Of a stretch of 64,000 nt of DNA, positions 54,634-63,038 are shown in pieces (position 1 is the first letter of the stretch; every line of letters starts with the position of its first letter). This stretch comes from Pseudomonadota bacterium (GTDB lineage Bacteria > Pseudomonadota > Gammaproteobacteria > Steroidobacterales > Steroidobacteraceae). The position numbers and the translations under genes are program-made. The stretch spans positions 372,001-436,000 of the forward strand of contig JAFEDS010000005.1 in NCBI GenBank assembly GCA_018241505.1. Direction: 5' to 3'. The notes under the pieces were generated by a model. The model was not told the DNA's origin and did no database searches. It saw only the letters and a list, made by a program, of their open reading frames with translations.

Positions 54634-54963
54634 ATGACTACGTTAGTTCTCAGCATTGAAGAAGCAGATCAGAGTCTCGCGGATCTCGTGCGACGAATGC
54701 GAGATAATGGCTTGGCAGTGGTCATCAAAGATGATGAAGGTCCACTTGCTTACGTCACGCTTGCATGGCGCCTGAAAGACTGCAACGGAAATGGGCACTC
54801 CGACGAGCGGGAGGACCCCAGCGCGGAATTCCAGCAGCCCCAGGTCGGTCCGCGATATGGGATCGACAAGCGAACTGGCTTCCCTGTTGTCAACGGCAGA
54901 GTCGGACAGCGGCGGGTCACGGCTGAGGAAATATACGAATATCTCAGACGGGATTTCCCTTGA
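54634..54963 (+). CDS. VapB-like antitoxin
   Basis: A 109-residue protein whose start (LVLSIEEADQSLADLVRRMRDNGLAVVIKDDEGPLAYV) resembles Phd/YefM-type antitoxins. Such proteins bind DNA through the N-terminal part and neutralise the toxin through a flexible C-terminus. Its stop overlaps the TTG start of a PIN-domain toxin, the classical antitoxin-first layout. An in-frame start at 54592 is less likely. Assignment rests on position and general pattern. Confidence 0.75.
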   Translation: MTTLVLSIEEADQSLADLVRRMRDNGLAVVIKDDEGPLAYVTLAWRLKDCNGNGHSDEREDPSAEFQQPQVGPRYGIDKRTGFPVVNGRVGQRRVTAEEIYEYLRRDFP

Positions 54964-55451
54964 TACACCTGTTGGACGTCAACGTCCTGTTGGCTCTCGC
55001 TTATCCGCGACATGACCTGCATGAGCGAGCAACTGACTGGCTGGCGAAGGCCGACACGACAGAGCACTCGCTTCACCTTGCAACCTGTAGTATCACCGAA
55101 CTCGGTTTCATCAGAGTTGCGAGTGGTGCAGCGGGATGGGCTGCGAATGTCCGAATTGCAATTCAGGATCTTCAGTTCCTGAAGAAGCAATGGCCGATGG
55201 CGTTTCTCGAGGATGGGGTACCGGGCAGTCAGCTCGACGATTGGGTTCAACGATCCAAACACGTCACCGATGGACATCTGATGCAACTCGCCGCAGCTCA
55301 CGGCGGATCTGTTGTAACTCTGGACCAGGGCATACCCGGTGCCTACCTGATTCCTGCGCTCGAACGACATTCGCCGTCCGTCCACGAACCGTTCGTCCCC
55401 TACGGCGGCGTTACACCACGCTCCAACGGCGTTGGGCGTCAACAGTTGTGA
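54960..55451 (+). CDS. VapC-like PIN-domain toxin
   Basis: A 163-residue PIN-domain ribonuclease. The acidic active-site residues are visible: Asp in LLDVNVLLALAY, Glu in SITELGFIRVAS, Asp in VTDGHLMQLAAAHG and Asp in VTLDQGI. VapC toxins cut initiator tRNA or rRNA loops and are held inactive by the antitoxin. TTG at 54960 overlaps the antitoxin stop, so translation is coupled. The last 20 or so residues extend beyond a usual VapC. Confidence 0.88.
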   Translation: MIHLLDVNVLLALAYPRHDLHERATDWLAKADTTEHSLHLATCSITELGFIRVASGAAGWAANVRIAIQDLQFLKKQWPMAFLEDGVPGSQLDDWVQRSKHVTDGHLMQLAAAHGGSVVTLDQGIPGAYLIPALERHSPSVHEPFVPYGGVTPRSNGVGRQQL

Positions 55452-55531
55452 CGTAATCCACCCCCCGTCGGACCGGTTGCGGCCGCATCCACCCACCCCG
55501 CCTTCAGCGTCGAAACTGTCACTTTTCCGGG

Positions 55532-55537
55532 TATAAT
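55532..55537 (+). promoter_or_regulatory. Candidate -10 box upstream of the DUF3326-NRPS operon
   Basis: A perfect TATAAT lies 140 bp before the DUF3326 start. The matching -35 region is weak (GTCGAA or TCGAAA at 16-17 bp spacing). The 140-bp leader between it and the ATG has no recognised riboswitch and ends with a good GAGGGGAG ribosome-binding site. Confidence 0.5.
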
Positions 55538-55676
55538 GCCGCGTGGCAGCCGGGCCCGGGCGCTACCGATAAGACAAAACATCCCGTTGGCCCGCGTTAA
55601 AAGCACTCGAGGCCCCCCAGGGGGCAGGTTGAGTTAAATCCTCCGCCGACAGGCGCGAGAGAGGGGAGCCCAAAGA

Positions 55677-57011
55677 ATGAGAATTACCAACGCGACCTTG
55701 ACCGTTCCCAAGAGCGATTCCCGCAGTTGGCTGGAACGGGTCGGGCGCGAATTGTCGACCCACCTGCGCGCTGGACGCTATCCGCTGCGCGCGGCGATTG
55801 CCCGGCTGACCGACCGCGATGCGGTCATTGAATGCACCTTCGTGGAGCTGGATTCCCGGGATCCGTATCGGGAGTGCTTCACTGACATCGAGTTGACATC
55901 ACCCCGGCTCAAGGACCACCAGGATGAGCGGTTTGCCGTCGTCCAGATTGTCCCGACCGGTGTGCGCTGCGAAATTGGCGGTTTCGCCGGCGACGCCTGT
56001 CCGGCCACCAACCTGTTGGCGGCCGCGGCCGATGTGGTGATCACGCATCCGAATGCCGTCAACGCCTCCGACATCAACGAGATGGCCGGCAATGTCCTTT
56101 ACGTCGAGGGCAAAAGCCTGGATGACTTCCTGTTGGGACACCTGGGTCTCGCACCCACCCGCAGCAATCGGATCGGAACGTTTGTTGACCCCACGGGAAA
56201 AGCGTATTTGGACGAAGTCGTCCACACTCTGAACGCGGCTCGTGCCGTTGCTGGAATTGACTGCGCATCGTACACAGTCGGTGCAAGTGAAATCGGCGCC
56301 CGCACGGTCTGGTCGCAAAGCGGATGCGCTGTAGGAACCGTGCTGAACCCGGTAGCCATTCTCGATAGCGTCCAACAGCTATTGGACAACGGTGCGCACG
56401 CGATCGGCGGCGTATCGGTGATTCATGGTGTGACGGCCGCCGAATTCTCGCAGCATCTGTCTGGCCAGATTCCCAACCCGTCCGGCGGTGTTGAAGCCAT
56501 CATCACACACCTGATCTCGAAGGTGTTCCGCGTACCGACAGCTCACGCGCCCTTGCCGTACTACGCGGACGTGAAGGAGAGGGGAACCCACAACCCGCGT
56601 GCTTCAGCGGAGTTCATTTCAACACCACACTATTTGTGTGTGCTGAAGGGACTTGCCCGAGCACCGCGGCTGGTACCGGTAGAGCGGCTCGACCATGTCG
56701 CACCGCACCTGGTCACACTCAACTCGGTAGGCGCGGTGGTCATGCCAGCGAGCTGCCTGGGCGGCATTCCGGCCCTCGCGGCGGAATTCAGCGCTATCCC
56801 GCTGATTGCCGTGGAAGAAAACCAAACGTTGCTGTCGGTGACAAACGACGAAATGAAGATGCGCAACGTCATTCACGTGAAATCGTACCTGGAAGCGGCG
56901 GGTGTGATTCTCGCGCTCAAGCAGGGATTGTCACTGGAGAGCCTGCGTCGGCCCATCGGCTGCGCTACACGGCTGGAAAACGCGATTCCCGCAGCCGAAG
57001 CCTGCGCGTGA
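55677..57011 (+). CDS. DUF3326 family protein, first gene of NRPS operon
   Basis: A 444-residue cytoplasmic protein of the DUF3326 family, whose function is not known to me. It has Gly/Ala-rich, Rossmann-like strands and several conserved-looking segments: VVQIVPTGVRCEIGGFAGDACPATN, THPNAVNASDINEM, GASEIGARTVWSQSGCAVGT and VMPASCLGGIPALAAEF. These hold two Cys and several Asn/His that could form an active site. There is no signal peptide or membrane helix. It lies 16 bp upstream of a single-module NRPS, so it probably makes or modifies the NRPS substrate. GAGGGGAG precedes the ATG. Confidence 0.82.
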   Translation: MRITNATLTVPKSDSRSWLERVGRELSTHLRAGRYPLRAAIARLTDRDAVIECTFVELDSRDPYRECFTDIELTSPRLKDHQDERFAVVQIVPTGVRCEIGGFAGDACPATNLLAAAADVVITHPNAVNASDINEMAGNVLYVEGKSLDDFLLGHLGLAPTRSNRIGTFVDPTGKAYLDEVVHTLNAARAVAGIDCASYTVGASEIGARTVWSQSGCAVGTVLNPVAILDSVQQLLDNGAHAIGGVSVIHGVTAAEFSQHLSGQIPNPSGGVEAIITHLISKVFRVPTAHAPLPYYADVKERGTHNPRASAEFISTPHYLCVLKGLARAPRLVPVERLDHVAPHLVTLNSVGAVVMPASCLGGIPALAAEFSAIPLIAVEENQTLLSVTNDEMKMRNVIHVKSYLEAAGVILALKQGLSLESLRRPIGCATRLENAIPAAEACA

Positions 57012-57027
57012 GGGGCGAACCGAAAGC

Positions 57028-60000
57028 ATGGCAGCCACGTTCGATGATCTGCTCGATCGCTCCAACCTGACCGGGCGTCAGTTTCTGATCTATGCCGGGC
57101 AGCGGCTCCATCCGGGGCTGGTGCTCTACAATTCAGTGTATTCCATCGGCTGGCCCGGACTGGATACCCGGCGGTTCCAAGCAACCTGGCAAGACTTCAT
57201 TGACTCCTGCGACGCTTTGCGAACCGTCGTCGATGACGTCGACGGCGTACCTCAACAGCGCGTCCTGCCACCATCGCCCACGGAAGTGGAATGCGTCGAC
57301 CTGCGCCGCGACGGCACTCCAGCCCGGAACTGGATCGAAAAGCGGCTGCGGCAGCGCCCGCTGGAACTGACCAGATGTATATACGACACGGCACTGTTAC
57401 GCACCGCAGAGGATGAGTACGTCTGGTTTCTGCACATCCATCACATCATTGTGGATGGCGCCGCGGTCCAGATCCTGATCCGGCGGCTCACGGAGTTGTA
57501 CTGGGGAGCTCTCGACAAGACGACTGCATTTCCTCTCTTTGCGGATCACGCGGCTACGGTGTGCAGCCAGCGACAGTCCGATAAATATCGTGCGGCACGG
57601 GACTACTGGCTCAACGCCCTCAAACAGGTCCCACCCACGCCCCATTTTTACGGTGTTGACGCCTTCAAGAACACGGCGCAGGAGCGGGTGATTCTCTCGC
57701 TGGACCGTGAAGCGAGCACGCAACTCACCACGTTGGCGCGATCTCTCGCGACCTCAACGGTCAGCGAGCACGCTGTCATAGCCAACCTGTTCAACGCGGT
57801 CTTTGCCGCCTATCTGAGCCGGGTCAGCGGCACCGAGCACGTTTCGATTGGCGTGACATTTCACAACCGCTCATCCGAGAAAGACCGGCAGACGATCGGC
57901 CTGTTCATGGAGGTGTTTCCAATTCTGTTGCGCGTGAGGCCTGACGACACTTTGCTCACGCTCATCAGCCAGGTAGCCTCATGCACATCACAGGCACTGA
58001 AACATCGGCAATTCAGCGTAGGACACTCCGCCCGCGCGCCGGCCTTCAGTGGCCTCTTCAACTACATGCGGGCGCTCTCCAAGCCGCTCGGCAACCTGGA
58101 TGTGCGGCGTGTCCATCCGGGTCATGGCTCCAATGCCATCTCGCTCAGTGTTGAACCGCGCGAGGATACGTTTGATCTTTGGTTTGATGTTGCAGCGGAT
58201 GTGGCCGCGACCTCCAGCGGCAACCAGGTTGCGGAGCATTTGCGCACGCTGTTGGTGGGTGCCCTGCACAACCCGGATTTGCCGCTGAGCCGTCTGCCAC
58301 TTCTGTCACAACCGCAACCACTGTTGGCCGCCTGCACCGGTCCGAAGCTGCGCGTCGAGGACAGCCCGCATGGTTGCCTGGGTCCATTCCAGGCACGGGT
58401 TGCAGCGACACCGGATGCCGTAGCTCTCACCTTCGCCGACACGCAATTCTCCTACGCCGAGCTGAACAAGGCTGCAAAGCGGTTGGCAGGCCGTTTGCGG
58501 GCGCTGGGTGCCCGGCGCGGCAAGCGTATCGGGATCTGCCTCGAGCGCTCGCCGGAGATGGTGATCGCCGTTCTGGGCGTCCTGAAGACTGGCGCCGCCT
58601 ACGTGCCACTCGACCCGACCTATCCGCAGGCCCGGTTGCGCACGACGTTGGGCGACGCCGACCCGGTCGTCCTGGTCACGACCGAGAAGATCTCGGGTTT
58701 GCTGCCTCCGTACGCCGCGCAGCCGCTGTTCATGGAGCAGTCGGTCGATCGGGTCGAAGAGTACGAAGCTCTTAATATCGCCGCGGACGATATCGCATAT
58801 GTGATCTACACCTCGGGGTCCACTGGCACGCCCAAGGGCGTGCAGGTCACTCACGGCAACGTTTCCAACCATCTGGCATGGCGCTACAGCTTTTTTCCAA
58901 TGCAGTCATCCGACCGGTGCCTGCAGACGGCCTCGCTGAGCTTTGACGACTCGGTTTGGGAAATCCTCGAACCCCTTAGCGCCGGAGCCAACCTCGTCCT
59001 GACGCGGCCCCGGTTCGAGTACGACAGCACTTATCTCGTGAATTTGATGGTGGAGCGGAAAATCACGGTCGCATGCTTTGTGCCGTCTCTGCTGCGTACA
59101 ATCATCGAAGCCCCGGAGATCGGCCAATGCGGCTCGCTCCGACGCCTGACAACGGGCGGCGAGGGCTTGTCCATACCGTTGCAGCAGCGTGTCCGCGAAC
59201 GCCTCCCGAATACTGCTTTCTACAACGGTTACGGCACTACGGAGGCGACAATTGCCTCCATCTACTGGCGCTGCGAGATCACTCCAGGGCAGACGACCGT
59301 ACCGATCGGCCGCCCGATCGCCAACACCCAGGCCTATATCTTGGACGCGTGCGGCCAGCTCGTGCCCCCGGGTGTCCTGGGCGAAATCTGCCTCGGTGGC
59401 GTTGGCGTGGCTCGTGGCTACCTCAACAGACCCGAATTGACCGCGAAGGCGTTCGTGGATGATCACTACAGCGGTGTACCGGGCGCGAAGTTGTATCGCA
59501 CCGGAGATGTGGGACGCCTGCGCTGCGACGGGGTGTTTGAGTTTGCCGGCCGCGTGGACGATCAGATCAAGATCCGGGGTATCCGGGTCGAGCTGGGTGA
59601 TATTGAAGCAGCGCTCCTGGATCACCCAGGCGTGCGTTCGGCGGCCGTCGTTGCCAATGACACCCCCTCGGGCAAGCGCCTGATCGCCTACGTAGTACCG
59701 CGTGGCTCGGGACCGGTGCCGGGGGCCGAATTACGCGCGTTTGTGCGCGACCGGATTCCGCCGGCGCTGATTCCGAACCGATTTGAAACCATTGCCACTC
59801 TTCCGCTGACGCCCAGTGGCAAGTTGGATCGGCGCGCACTGCCGGCGCTCGGCGGCGAGGAAGAACAGGGCAACTACGTACCGCCGCGCAACGAATTGGA
59901 ATCCCAGCTAGTCAGCCTGTGGGAAGGGTCCCTGCAGGCGCGCCCCATCGGCATTCGTGACGACTTCTTTGAGCTGGGTGGCCACTCGCTATCGGCGGTA

Positions 60001-60897
60001 CAACTCGCTGCGGCTATTGGCAGAATGCTCGATCGAGCATTGTCACCGGGCCTGCTGTTCGAAACGCCGACTATCGAAACGCTGGCGAGCCGGCTCGCCA
60101 CGGTGAAGGCGGGCGGCGCGGCCCTGGTGCCCCTGGTTGAGGGAAACTGCGGGGCGCCCTTGTTTCTGATCCATCACATCAGCGGTGACATTACCGCCTA
60201 CCGCGATCTGGCTCATCACCTGGGAGCGGGACATACCCTGTACGGTGTCCGGGTTCCCGAGCTCGATACCAACGAGGAGCCGCTGGACCGGATTGAGGCG
60301 ATGGCGGCGCGATATATTGCGGAGATTCGGGCAGTTCAACCGCGGGGGCCATATTTGCTGGGCGGCCATTCGGCGGGTGCGCACATCGCATTTGAAATGG
60401 CGCAGCAGCTCTGCGCCAGTGGCGAACGAGTGAAGTTGCTGGCGATCCTGGAAGCAGATGCCCGCAGGCCGGGAGGGCGGCGCGGCTGGTTGGACCAGGC
60501 ACGGCACCAACTGGAAACCGTCAAGCGGATTCCCGCGAATCAGCGCGCCACCTATCTGTGGCGCAAGCTCACGCGCTGGCTCAACTCGAGACCCGCCACT
60601 ACTCACCGCCCGCAAGATCCAACCAAGAACGCCGTGTGGAGCGCAATGGAACGCGCAGTCCGCGGATACCGCCCGCGGCCCTATCCCGGCAGCATTACTC
60701 TATTCAGGGCAATGGATCGCAGCGTCACGGGCACGTACAGCCGGACGTTAGGTTGGGGTCGACTGGCCCGAGGCGGCGTTCGTGTAATCGACGTCCCTGG
60801 ATCGCACTCAACCGTCCTGCGCCCCGGCTCAGAACCCCCAATGGCCGCCAAGCTACGCGATTGCCTGGACGAGCTGACCGCCGATCAGTTTACGTGA
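57028..60897 (+). CDS. Single-module non-ribosomal peptide synthetase (C-A-PCP-TE)
   Basis: A 1289-residue NRPS. Condensation domain: roughly 15-430, with the catalytic HHIIVDG at 138-144. Adenylation domain: roughly 455-955, with YTSGSTGTPKGV near 593, GYGTTEATIAS, YRTGDVGRL and SGKLDRR. Carrier domain: DDFFELGGHSL, phosphopantetheine site Ser987. Thioesterase: roughly 1040-1289, with GGHSAGAH and nucleophile Ser1115. By hand alignment to GrsA the A-domain specificity code reads about DDWCTGGIAK; the first Asp and last Lys fit an alpha-amino acid, but I do not recognise the residue. The enzyme likely joins an acyl or aminoacyl donor to one amino acid and releases it. Its end overlaps pbpC by 13 bp, tail to tail. 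Confidence 0.95.
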   Translation: MAATFDDLLDRSNLTGRQFLIYAGQRLHPGLVLYNSVYSIGWPGLDTRRFQATWQDFIDSCDALRTVVDDVDGVPQQRVLPPSPTEVECVDLRRDGTPARNWIEKRLRQRPLELTRCIYDTALLRTAEDEYVWFLHIHHIIVDGAAVQILIRRLTELYWGALDKTTAFPLFADHAATVCSQRQSDKYRAARDYWLNALKQVPPTPHFYGVDAFKNTAQERVILSLDREASTQLTTLARSLATSTVSEHAVIANLFNAVFAAYLSRVSGTEHVSIGVTFHNRSSEKDRQTIGLFMEVFPILLRVRPDDTLLTLISQVASCTSQALKHRQFSVGHSARAPAFSGLFNYMRALSKPLGNLDVRRVHPGHGSNAISLSVEPREDTFDLWFDVAADVAATSSGNQVAEHLRTLLVGALHNPDLPLSRLPLLSQPQPLLAACTGPKLRVEDSPHGCLGPFQARVAATPDAVALTFADTQFSYAELNKAAKRLAGRLRALGARRGKRIGICLERSPEMVIAVLGVLKTGAAYVPLDPTYPQARLRTTLGDADPVVLVTTEKISGLLPPYAAQPLFMEQSVDRVEEYEALNIAADDIAYVIYTSGSTGTPKGVQVTHGNVSNHLAWRYSFFPMQSSDRCLQTASLSFDDSVWEILEPLSAGANLVLTRPRFEYDSTYLVNLMVERKITVACFVPSLLRTIIEAPEIGQCGSLRRLTTGGEGLSIPLQQRVRERLPNTAFYNGYGTTEATIASIYWRCEITPGQTTVPIGRPIANTQAYILDACGQLVPPGVLGEICLGGVGVARGYLNRPELTAKAFVDDHYSGVPGAKLYRTGDVGRLRCDGVFEFAGRVDDQIKIRGIRVELGDIEAALLDHPGVRSAAVVANDTPSGKRLIAYVVPRGSGPVPGAELRAFVRDRIPPALIPNRFETIATLPLTPSGKLDRRALPALGGEEEQGNYVPPRNELESQLVSLWEGSLQARPIGIRDDFFELGGHSLSAVQLAAAIGRMLDRALSPGLLFETPTIETLASRLATVKAGGAALVPLVEGNCGAPLFLIHHISGDITAYRDLAHHLGAGHTLYGVRVPELDTNEEPLDRIEAMAARYIAEIRAVQPRGPYLLGGHSAGAHIAFEMAQQLCASGERVKLLAILEADARRPGGRRGWLDQARHQLETVKRIPANQRATYLWRKLTRWLNSRPATTHRPQDPTKNAVWSAMERAVRGYRPRPYPGSITLFRAMDRSVTGTYSRTLGWGRLARGGVRVIDVPGSHSTVLRPGSEPPMAAKLRDCLDELTADQFT

Positions 60898-63038
60898 AAG
60901 CGGATCTCGTTCGTCTCATGACTCTCCGCGCCGGTCCAGATCCTGGCATGAACACTGTGCGCGCCGTGTTGTAACGGCCACGCGAAGCTGGCCGCGGTAC
61001 CATTCGAAGCAAGCTTACCGTCTACGAACCACTCCACGCGCTCGAGCCCGGGTACCGGCGCAACTCGCATCGGCAGTGCTTCGAGATCAGTGGGTATACG
61101 GGGGTCGTGAGCTACCAGGAGCCCCGCGGTAGGTTGCAGCAAACGATACTCAATTGCCGCTGCGGCACGTTCCACCCGGGCGGGTACCGTGCCCGGAACA
61201 AACCACTCCGCGATGGATTCACACACACCGTTTGCGAGCTGCCCGTTGCGCCGGCAGATATCAGCCCGGACGAGATCGCGGCTCAATGGCAGTGGCCGCG
61301 TATCCTGATCGCGGTTCAGCTCGGAGAACACCGAGCGCAACACCATCGCAGGCCCGACCGCGCCCGTGATGCCATTCGTTGCCGACCCATCGAGATTGCC
61401 CATCCAGACGGCCACGGTATGCCGGTAGTCAAATGCAATTGCCCAGGCGTCCCGATAGTCAGTCGAGGTGCCCGTCTTGATTGCCGTATCGACCGGGAAT
61501 TGCAGGCCGCGGCCGAACTCGAGCATGCGGGCCTCCGGATCGGCCATGATATTTCCGATCAGTGTCGCCACGGCCGGAGCAAACACAACAGACTCGGGCC
61601 GAGGCGTCCTATCCTCCGCCAGGACCGTCAGCGCCCGAAAGCGACCTTGCCGGGCCAACACGGTATAGGCTTGTGCCATCTCGTACAGCGAGACCTCGCC
61701 GTTGCCGAGCGCCAACCCGTCGCCGTAGAAGTCCGGATGTTGAGTCAGGCTGTTCACGCCCAGCAGATGCAACGTTTCCATGAACGCGTCCTCACCCACG
61801 AACTTCAGCGTCTTGACCGCCGGAATGTTCAACGAGTTACCCAGAGTCTCACGCAACCGCAGCGAGCCGTATTGCCGGTGGCTGTAGTTGTGAAAGGTGT
61901 GCTGGCCGGCGCCGACGGCTTCTGACAGGTCGGAGTCATCAATCACGGTGGCCGCAGTCCAGCCACGCTCCAGGGCCAGTGCATACAGGAGAGGTTTCAT
62001 GGTCGAGCCCGGCTGGCGCGGTGTGAGTACCGTGTCGTATCCGGATTGACTGCCGCTCACGACCCACGCGAGTACCTCATTTCTCTCGTGATCGATGACG
62101 AGCAGTCCCGCATCGTGGACGTGGCGTTTGGCCAGCCCCGCCATTGCACTGTCGAGAATCCTTTGGGATGTGAGCTGAATGTGGGGGTCCAACGTAGTGC
62201 GAATCTGTGGGCGAACCGGACCGCCGCGTGAGACGTTCAATACCCGACCGACGAAATGACTGGCCTCAACCGATGGAACCGGTTCGTTGAGAACCCACGG
62301 CTCGGAGCGTATCTGCTCGCGCTGGGCGGGGCTCAGCTCGCCTCGCATGCTGAGGCGGTCCGCGAGTTGATTGACGGCCCAGCGGGCCCTGGGAGCGTTC
62401 CGCCGCAGATCCATGCCGACCGGCGAGCGAACGAGTACCGCCAGGGCCAATTGCTCGCCCGGCGACAGGGTATCCAGGCCCCGCCCAAAGTACAGTCTGG
62501 CTGCCTGCGCGACACCGCGGCGCCGCTCGGCGTAAGGCACCTGGTTGAAATAGAACTCCAGTATCTGCGCCTTGGACACACGCGAGCTCAGGCGCATCGC
62601 CTCAAATCCCTCCACCCAACGCGACCACAGGTTACGGGGACGCGGATGCACCATGCGCACAACCTGTTCGGTGAGAGAGCTCGCGCCCCGAACCGCGCCG
62701 CCCATCCGGATGTCCAGGGCGAGGGCCGAAGCGCGTGCCGGCCAGTCCGCCCCGCTGTTCTGATAGAAATGTTGATCCTCGGAAACAATCAACGCCGTCT
62801 GCAGCAGGGCAGGGACCGCGGTGAGCGCTACGACGTCCGTTGTATTCCAGTTGTTCTCGAGGGTGTAGCTCAGCGCGGTGCCATCACGGGCCAGCACCTG
62901 AGATTTCACCGAGGCACCGGTCAATGAGCTCAGGTCATCGGGAAAGTCGTGCAGTGAAAACCAAGTGGCGAGCGCAAGAGTTGCCGTTGCCATCGTTGTG
63001 ACGATCAACGCTCCAATCCAGCAGCGTTTTTTACTCAT
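60885..63038 (-). CDS. pbpC: Penicillin-binding protein 1C
   Basis: A 717-residue bifunctional peptidoglycan synthase of the PBP1C type. An N-terminal helix (roughly 5-22) is followed by the transglycosylase domain (EDQHFYQNSGADW with catalytic Glu, and GASSLTEQVVRM) and the transpeptidase (STMK as SxxK, and KTGTSTDYRD). The C-terminal BiPBP_C domain (roughly 630-717) is typical of this class. ATG at 63038 overlaps the end of the upstream gene by 8 bp; the open frame extends to 63080. PBP1C is usually encoded with the alpha-2-macroglobulin YfhM, as here. Confidence 0.95.
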   Translation of the reverse strand: MSKKRCWIGALIVTTMATATLALATWFSLHDFPDDLSSLTGASVKSQVLARDGTALSYTLENNWNTTDVVALTAVPALLQTALIVSEDQHFYQNSGADWPARASALALDIRMGGAVRGASSLTEQVVRMVHPRPRNLWSRWVEGFEAMRLSSRVSKAQILEFYFNQVPYAERRRGVAQAARLYFGRGLDTLSPGEQLALAVLVRSPVGMDLRRNAPRARWAVNQLADRLSMRGELSPAQREQIRSEPWVLNEPVPSVEASHFVGRVLNVSRGGPVRPQIRTTLDPHIQLTSQRILDSAMAGLAKRHVHDAGLLVIDHERNEVLAWVVSGSQSGYDTVLTPRQPGSTMKPLLYALALERGWTAATVIDDSDLSEAVGAGQHTFHNYSHRQYGSLRLRETLGNSLNIPAVKTLKFVGEDAFMETLHLLGVNSLTQHPDFYGDGLALGNGEVSLYEMAQAYTVLARQGRFRALTVLAEDRTPRPESVVFAPAVATLIGNIMADPEARMLEFGRGLQFPVDTAIKTGTSTDYRDAWAIAFDYRHTVAVWMGNLDGSATNGITGAVGPAMVLRSVFSELNRDQDTRPLPLSRDLVRADICRRNGQLANGVCESIAEWFVPGTVPARVERAAAAIEYRLLQPTAGLLVAHDPRIPTDLEALPMRVAPVPGLERVEWFVDGKLASNGTAASFAWPLQHGAHSVHARIWTGAESHETNEIRFHVN

